A DNA stretch of 64,000 nucleotides. Source: Meandrina meandrites (lineage: Eukaryota > Cnidaria > Anthozoa > Scleractinia > Meandrinidae). Under the pieces are notes generated by a model. That model was not told where the DNA came from and searched no databases. It saw only the letters and a list, made by a program, of their open reading frames with translations. Where the stretch lies: NCBI GenBank assembly GCA_963693305.1, contig OY855916.1:11507592-11571591 (forward strand), given 5' to 3'. The position numbers and the translations under genes are program-made. Shown piece by piece: positions 60,279-64,000 of this stretch (positions within the stretch are counted from its first letter, which is position 1; every line of letters starts with the position of its first letter).

Positions 60279-62478
60279 TTTAGGCAGGCCTAAAAGCGGA
60301 GCTCCCATTTATCATTTTTTTGCTCGAGTAATTTACAGTGTTACCAAATAAGAAACCACACTATATTTCTAAGCTTATACGGTGGCCCATATAGGTACAA
60401 AAAACCTCTCATGATTTTGTCGACGAAAGCGACGTCAATATATTTCATGGTTTATAACCCGTCTGAAATTTCCTGCCTTTAGTGGCAGGTTCTAAAATTG
60501 AAATTGACGAGTGCACTTTATTGGGTTCCTCACGTATGCACGTAGGCGCAAAACAAATCTTAGTAAAATTTTTTACAACGTTTACTGTACACTAATTCGT
60601 AATACACCTCCAGGACCTCTATGAGTTATTCAATGTAAAAAGAACCTTGACCTTGTTTTTATTACTACAAAACCATCAGTCAGGAAGAAAATCAACTCAA
60701 GGCAAAAACAGGAAACAAAGTGAACTCGCTGCTTAACACATAGTAAACAAAATGAACTCACGGAAATTGATGGTGCCGGTTATGTAAGTTATTTTAAAGC
60801 AGTTTTTGTGTAAGAATTGTGGCAGTTTGTGATTTGGAAAGTGGTGCACGCTAACTTAGAATTAGCTTACAATGTTGTTTTGACTGTTTTGAACTGTCTT
60901 CTTTTCGTTGTGGTTTGGTTGCATGATTTACTAATTCTGTTTTATCGTACGCGTTGCTATTAAAATGCGTAAGAGAATATTATGTAGAGAACTGAATTAA
61001 TTTTCTTCATTTCTGGTAAGTAAATATGCGGTAGGTTAAGTCTGAACCCACTCAGCCTAGCAGAGGTAACTCGTAACGAAACCGGCAAATTCAACACACT
61101 CACTAATAAGCAGAGATAAGGGAAACAAAACAAATGCAAGCGAGCCGAAATCGTGATTTTGATCCGTGAAGCTAAATAATTTGTTTTCAAAATCACAGTC
61201 AACTCCACTAACTAAAACTGAAAATAATTCGTCTAACAAAATATTTACTAAACAAAATTAATGTGTAAAATGTATAAACATGAACAGGCTTGATAAATAT
61301 TTACGTGATCTGAAAACCGACACAACTTCAAATTCATTCATTAATGAAGTATAATTCTCTCAATATAAAATTAGGCTTATGCTTAGTGCATACATTTACG
61401 TTTGTTACCTCATTATAATTGAAGAAGGCTTATAAATTCTGCAGGGCAAAGCTTTCAAACCAGCCCAATCATATCGGACACGAACGTTGCAAGCTTAGTC
61501 CAACACCAGCGACATATTCATTATATGAATTATCACCGAACAACAATTTCTTTCTTACAATCGGTGTAGCCTTTAACAGTCTTTTATCCTTCACTTCAGT
61601 GAACTTGATCGGCTCTGAATTCACTTTTGTTTGAGCTCAATTCAGTGATATTCAGCCTTGCTCAGCCGCAGGTCGATCAAAACCTTGGACATCGCGCTCT
61701 TTTTGACTTGTTATCCAGTATATCATGTTCAAATCGGCAATTATTTCGGATCTTCCCATTAAGAGGTTGTCCTAAATCATTTGGCATAGGTTTCCATGAT
61801 GTACATGAGTAAATAAAGCGAGAAATATCACGAAAATTGATGTTCGCCGGCAGCTTTCTTCGCATCTTTCATTCAGTGAACAGCGTACCAAAGATTTACC
61901 GCCTTTTCGAACAATCGCTTCGTTTAAGTTGAAATGAAATGTCCAGATCATTTATTTAACATGAGAAAAAAACTAAACTAAATATTTCTAAAATAGATTT
62001 AGCCAAGCCTAAAAGCAGAGCTTGTGGGTTATTTACCTTGCCCTTTATTTCAAATCTGAATTTACGCGATGATAAAATTATCAGGCTAAGTGAGGCTAAG
62101 TAAAAACTGAGTACTTGAGCCCGCGATCAATTGGAAAACCATTACCTGGTCAACGTCCAAAAAAGACGTCACCTCGATTAGCTCTACACCTGAGCCCGCG
62201 ATATGGTCATGTGATACTGGTCAGCGGATACCTTGTTTTGACAGCTGTCAATTGACCATGACATGGAAGTTCAATATCGAAGATTTAGACTAACAGTAGC
62301 CAAAGCGGTAATTGTCCTGTGACTCCCCTCCCCCTCCCCCAGAGTCTGTACGGACGGACGGACGGACGGACGGACGTACGGTCACGTGATTACCAAATTT
62401 TCTCGGCTTGGTGGTTTACCAAATTTTCTTACCAATGGGGCTCCGCTGGCGCGCTTCGCGCGCTGGAGCTCCGCTATT
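60279..62478 (-). mobile_element. PLE copy 2, ORF-less, inserted in the Polinton
   Basis: Inverted copy of the PLE 1 family. The borders TTTAGGCAGGCCTAAAAGCG (60281) and GGAGCTCCGCTA (ending near 62478) match the ends of 33479-38490. Homology is visible along most of its length. It lacks the RT/endonuclease segment: AACCCAATAAAGTGCAC runs directly into TTCAATTTTAGAACCTG. A (CGGA)n run lies at about 62348-62374, and a GCGCGCTTCGCGCGC palindrome at about 62450-62464. A second TTTAGCCAAGCCTAAAAGCA at about 61998 suggests a duplicated terminal (pLTR-like) unit. Confidence 0.75.
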
Positions 62479-62651
62479 ATCATACGTACAATCTGCTGCC
62501 TGTTATGACAAAAAGGCAGTTTTAAAATTTGCTCATGAACCTTGTGCCAGCCAAGAGCTTTTCGCTGTCTGAGCTTAATTGTAAGAAACTCTTTATAAAT
62601 TATTTCACGAATTTCTGGTGGAAGTGTTTTTATTAGTTCCAATGTTTCCAT
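62479..62651 (-). pseudogene. F-box-like Polinton gene, 5' part, truncated by PLE copy 2
   Basis: The minus-strand start METLELIKTL leads into LPPEIREIIYKEFL, which has the spacing of an F-box motif (residues about 8-25), then RQRKALGWHKVHEQILKLPF. F-box proteins recruit SKP1/cullin ubiquitin ligases, and viruses use them to redirect host degradation; whether this one does is inference. The native frame ends after about 57 codons where the PLE border begins, and the ORF then reads into PLE DNA up to 62382. It lies 55 bp downstream of the 118-aa gene on the same strand. Confidence 0.5.
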
Positions 62652-62706
62652 TGTATACTAATAGAAACAATAAACGTTTAAGTCATTGTTGTGGCTGTTT
62701 TATTAC

Positions 62707-63063
62707 CTAGTGGCAACCCTGACATTTATTTATTTCCAAAAGTTTTGCCATTAATTCTATTTGATTCATTTTTTTCATTTCTCCCCAACCAAAATATTGT
62801 CTTGGACACTTACAACTTTGGACTGATTCTCTTGTCCCTTCTGGGAATTTATCAGCAATTTCTTCATCATCAATAAGAATATTCATTAAATCTTGCGGTC
62901 TCATTTTTTTCATATCTGCAATAACGTCTTCTGATAAAAGTAATGGATAATTTTGTTTATTGTTTCGGGGAATTACTCCATAATTGCCTCCCCTTATTTT
63001 GTTTTTGCTAATTTTTGGTTTTTTCGTGCTTTGATCGATAGGTCCTTTTCTACCTCTTCCCAT
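62707..63063 (-). CDS. Polinton TIR-adjacent basic protein, 118 aa
   Basis: Function unknown. It is the first gene from the right end; its ATG directly abuts the right TIR, as polymerase does on the left. The N-terminal 40 residues are Lys/Arg/Asn-rich (GRGRKGPIDQSTKKPKISKN), likely nucleic-acid binding or nuclear localising. The middle has MRPQDLMNILIDDEEIADKF. The C-terminus has a Cys/His cluster (CKCPRQYF and NKCQGCH) that may hold a zinc ion. Position suggests co-expression with polymerase, so a replication-linked role such as terminal-protein partner is conceivable but unproven. The frame is intact. Confidence 0.65.
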   Translation of the reverse strand: MGRGRKGPIDQSTKKPKISKNKIRGGNYGVIPRNNKQNYPLLLSEDVIADMKKMRPQDLMNILIDDEEIADKFPEGTRESVQSCKCPRQYFGWGEMKKMNQIELMAKLLEINKCQGCH

Positions 63064-63393
63064 CTCTTCGTATATACAAGTGCAGATAATTGTTCAAATG
63101 GAAAATAATTCTGAGACACTTTTGTATATTATACAGTGCGGGCATTTTTAAAAAGAAAATAATTATTTTTTTGTGACATACCCCTCGCTCGGGGGTCATG
63201 CTTTCTTATTTTCTCTCAAATTCCAGCACACACATAGAAGTTACTGGTTCTGGGAGAAAATTTTTAAAACAAATATAACAAAGCTTTATTATAAAGAAAC
63301 GAGGCGAGCATGGGAGCCGAGTTTCTTTATAATAAAGCTTTGTTATATTTGTTTTAAAAATTTTGTCCCAGAACCAGTAACTTCTATGTGTGT
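63064..63393 (-). repeat. Polinton right TIR, 330 bp
   Basis: Reverse complement of 38511-38840 with about four differences: two one-base A-run indels, CTGCTC/CTGCAC and ACGTCGAG/ACGAAGAG next to the ATG. Confidence 0.95.
63228..63393. repeat. Terminal palindrome of the right TIR (73-bp arms, 20-nt loop)
   Basis: Arms 63228-63300 and 63321-63393 with the same single mismatch as in the left TIR. The loop is the exact reverse complement of the left loop, so both ends are in the same orientation. Confidence 0.95.
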
Positions 63394-63398
63394 TAACC
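63393..63398. repeat. Polinton target-site duplication TTAACC (right)
   Basis: Matches 38505-38510; the first T overlaps the last TIR base. Confidence 0.8.
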
Positions 63399-64000
63399 TG
63401 AATGAAAGAGGCGAACAAAGCTGCTGGAAAACATAGATCTTCGTGAATATTTCTCGCTTTATGTACTCATCTACAGCGTGGAAACTTATGCCAAATGATT
63501 TAGGGATAGCCTCTTAGCGTGAACATCCGAAATGTTTGCCGACCTGACTACAAAAACAGCGAGAGTTGAAGAACTGCATGTCCACGGTTCCTGCGGCTGA
63601 TTAATTCAGCTGACATGCATTATTAAAGCCGAACTAAAAGTGAGCTCAGAGCCTGTCAATTTCACGAAGTGATGGATAAAGACTCATAACAGCTACACCG
63701 AAAGAAAGGAAGAGATTGATCTTCGCTGAAAATTCATATAATGTATATGTCGGTCGAGTTTGAGTTGGAGTAAGCTCACATGGAAACCGATATTATTTCC
63801 GATATTATGGCGCTGGTTTGAAAGCTTTGCCCGGCAGAATTTACAAGCATTTTCCAAATATAAGGTAACAAATGTAATGTTTACCCTAAGCTGAAGTCTA
63901 TTTTTATTGTGAGAACTCTGTTTGAACTTTATTTATAACCGAATTCGAAGTTGTATCGTTTTTCAGATCTTTCCGTAGGCTTAAACTTACATTATTTCAT
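63399..64000 (+). repeat. PLE-family sequence downstream of the Polinton (partial)
   Basis: Collinear and in direct orientation with about 35465-36000 of PLE 1: CTGGAAAACATAG, GTGAATATTTCTC, ATGCCAAATGATTTAGG, GTGATGGATAAA and AACAGCTACACCGAAAG all recur in order. This is the start of another PLE unit running out of the window. Confidence 0.8.

Larger units (their letters stand above)
38511..63393 (+). mobile_element. Polinton/Maverick (adintovirus-like) element, 24.9 kb
   Basis: It carries 330-bp TIRs (38511-38840 and 63064-63393, about four differences), a TTAACC target duplication, protein-primed-type DNA polymerase B, a retroviral integrase, an A32-like ATPase, a major capsid protein and a penton-like protein. 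These together define the group (established knowledge). Low TIR divergence suggests recent insertion. The DNA polymerase gene is broken and two later insertions (45096-51956 and about 60279-62478) split genes, so the copy is probably inactive. The net size without them is about 15.8 kb, normal for the group. The adenain-like protease was not found. Confidence 0.95.

Noticed and set aside
1..64000. tRNA, rRNA or CRISPR features
   Set aside because: No cloverleaf with TTCGA-type loop and matching acceptor stem, no conserved rRNA block and no spaced short-repeat array was seen.

Overview
This looks like nuclear DNA from a cnidarian, most likely an anthozoan such as a stony coral (inference). 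It is AT-rich and very poor in host exons. The only host coding sequence I recognise is a pair of CTHRC1-like secreted collagen-domain genes, a family I recall as expanded in corals and anemones. Nearly everything else is layered mobile DNA: BEL/Pao, Penelope-like (PLE), a LINE fragment, a Polinton/Maverick, a large Academ-like transposon, a CACTA-like element and several foldback elements. I see no bacterial gene layout, no CRISPR array, and no rRNA or tRNA gene.

Layout. 1-17776: an inverted repeat with arms of about 1.89 kb (1-1886 and 15888-17776). Its centre was split by a 12.6 kb CACTA-like element (2906-15487, 5'-CACTG termini, AAT target duplication) that has no recognisable transposase and is filled with MITEs, foldbacks, minisatellites and nested tandem duplications. 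17777-23300: host DNA with CTHRC1-like gene 1 (minus strand, 3 visible exons, 19669-21263). 23301-28520: a BEL/Pao retrotransposon with two LTRs, a CTATT duplication and a broken gag-pol. 28583-31894: a TIR element with TTAA at both ends that carries a second foldback (28733-30423). 32030-32389: last exon of CTHRC1-like gene 2 (minus). 32585-33478: LINE 3' fragment (minus). 33479-38490: Penelope-like element 1 with a GIY-YIG endonuclease.

38511-63393 is a 24.9 kb Polinton/Maverick with 330-bp terminal inverted repeats and a TTAACC target duplication. It encodes protein-primed-type DNA polymerase B (broken by one frame interruption), a retroviral-type integrase, an A32-like packaging ATPase, a major capsid protein, a penton-like minor capsid protein and a set of small membrane or coiled-coil virion-type proteins. 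I could not find the usual adenain-like cysteine protease. The Polinton has been hit twice. A 6.9 kb DNA transposon (45096-51956) with an intact 1501-codon transposase (FEN/XPG-like and Cys-rich C-terminal regions, Academ-like) splits a small membrane-protein gene. An ORF-less PLE copy (about 60279-62478, minus) splits an F-box-like gene. DNA beyond the Polinton (63399-64000) matches the upstream part of PLE 1 in direct orientation, so the Polinton seems to have landed inside a head-to-tail PLE array.

Within the Polinton, the 330-bp TIRs end exactly at the start codons of the first gene on each side. The outer 166 bp of each TIR is a near-perfect palindrome. A 15-bp palindrome (ATCAACTTTGTTGAT) sits just upstream of several internal genes and is a candidate promoter or operator. 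These are the most interesting signals in the window.
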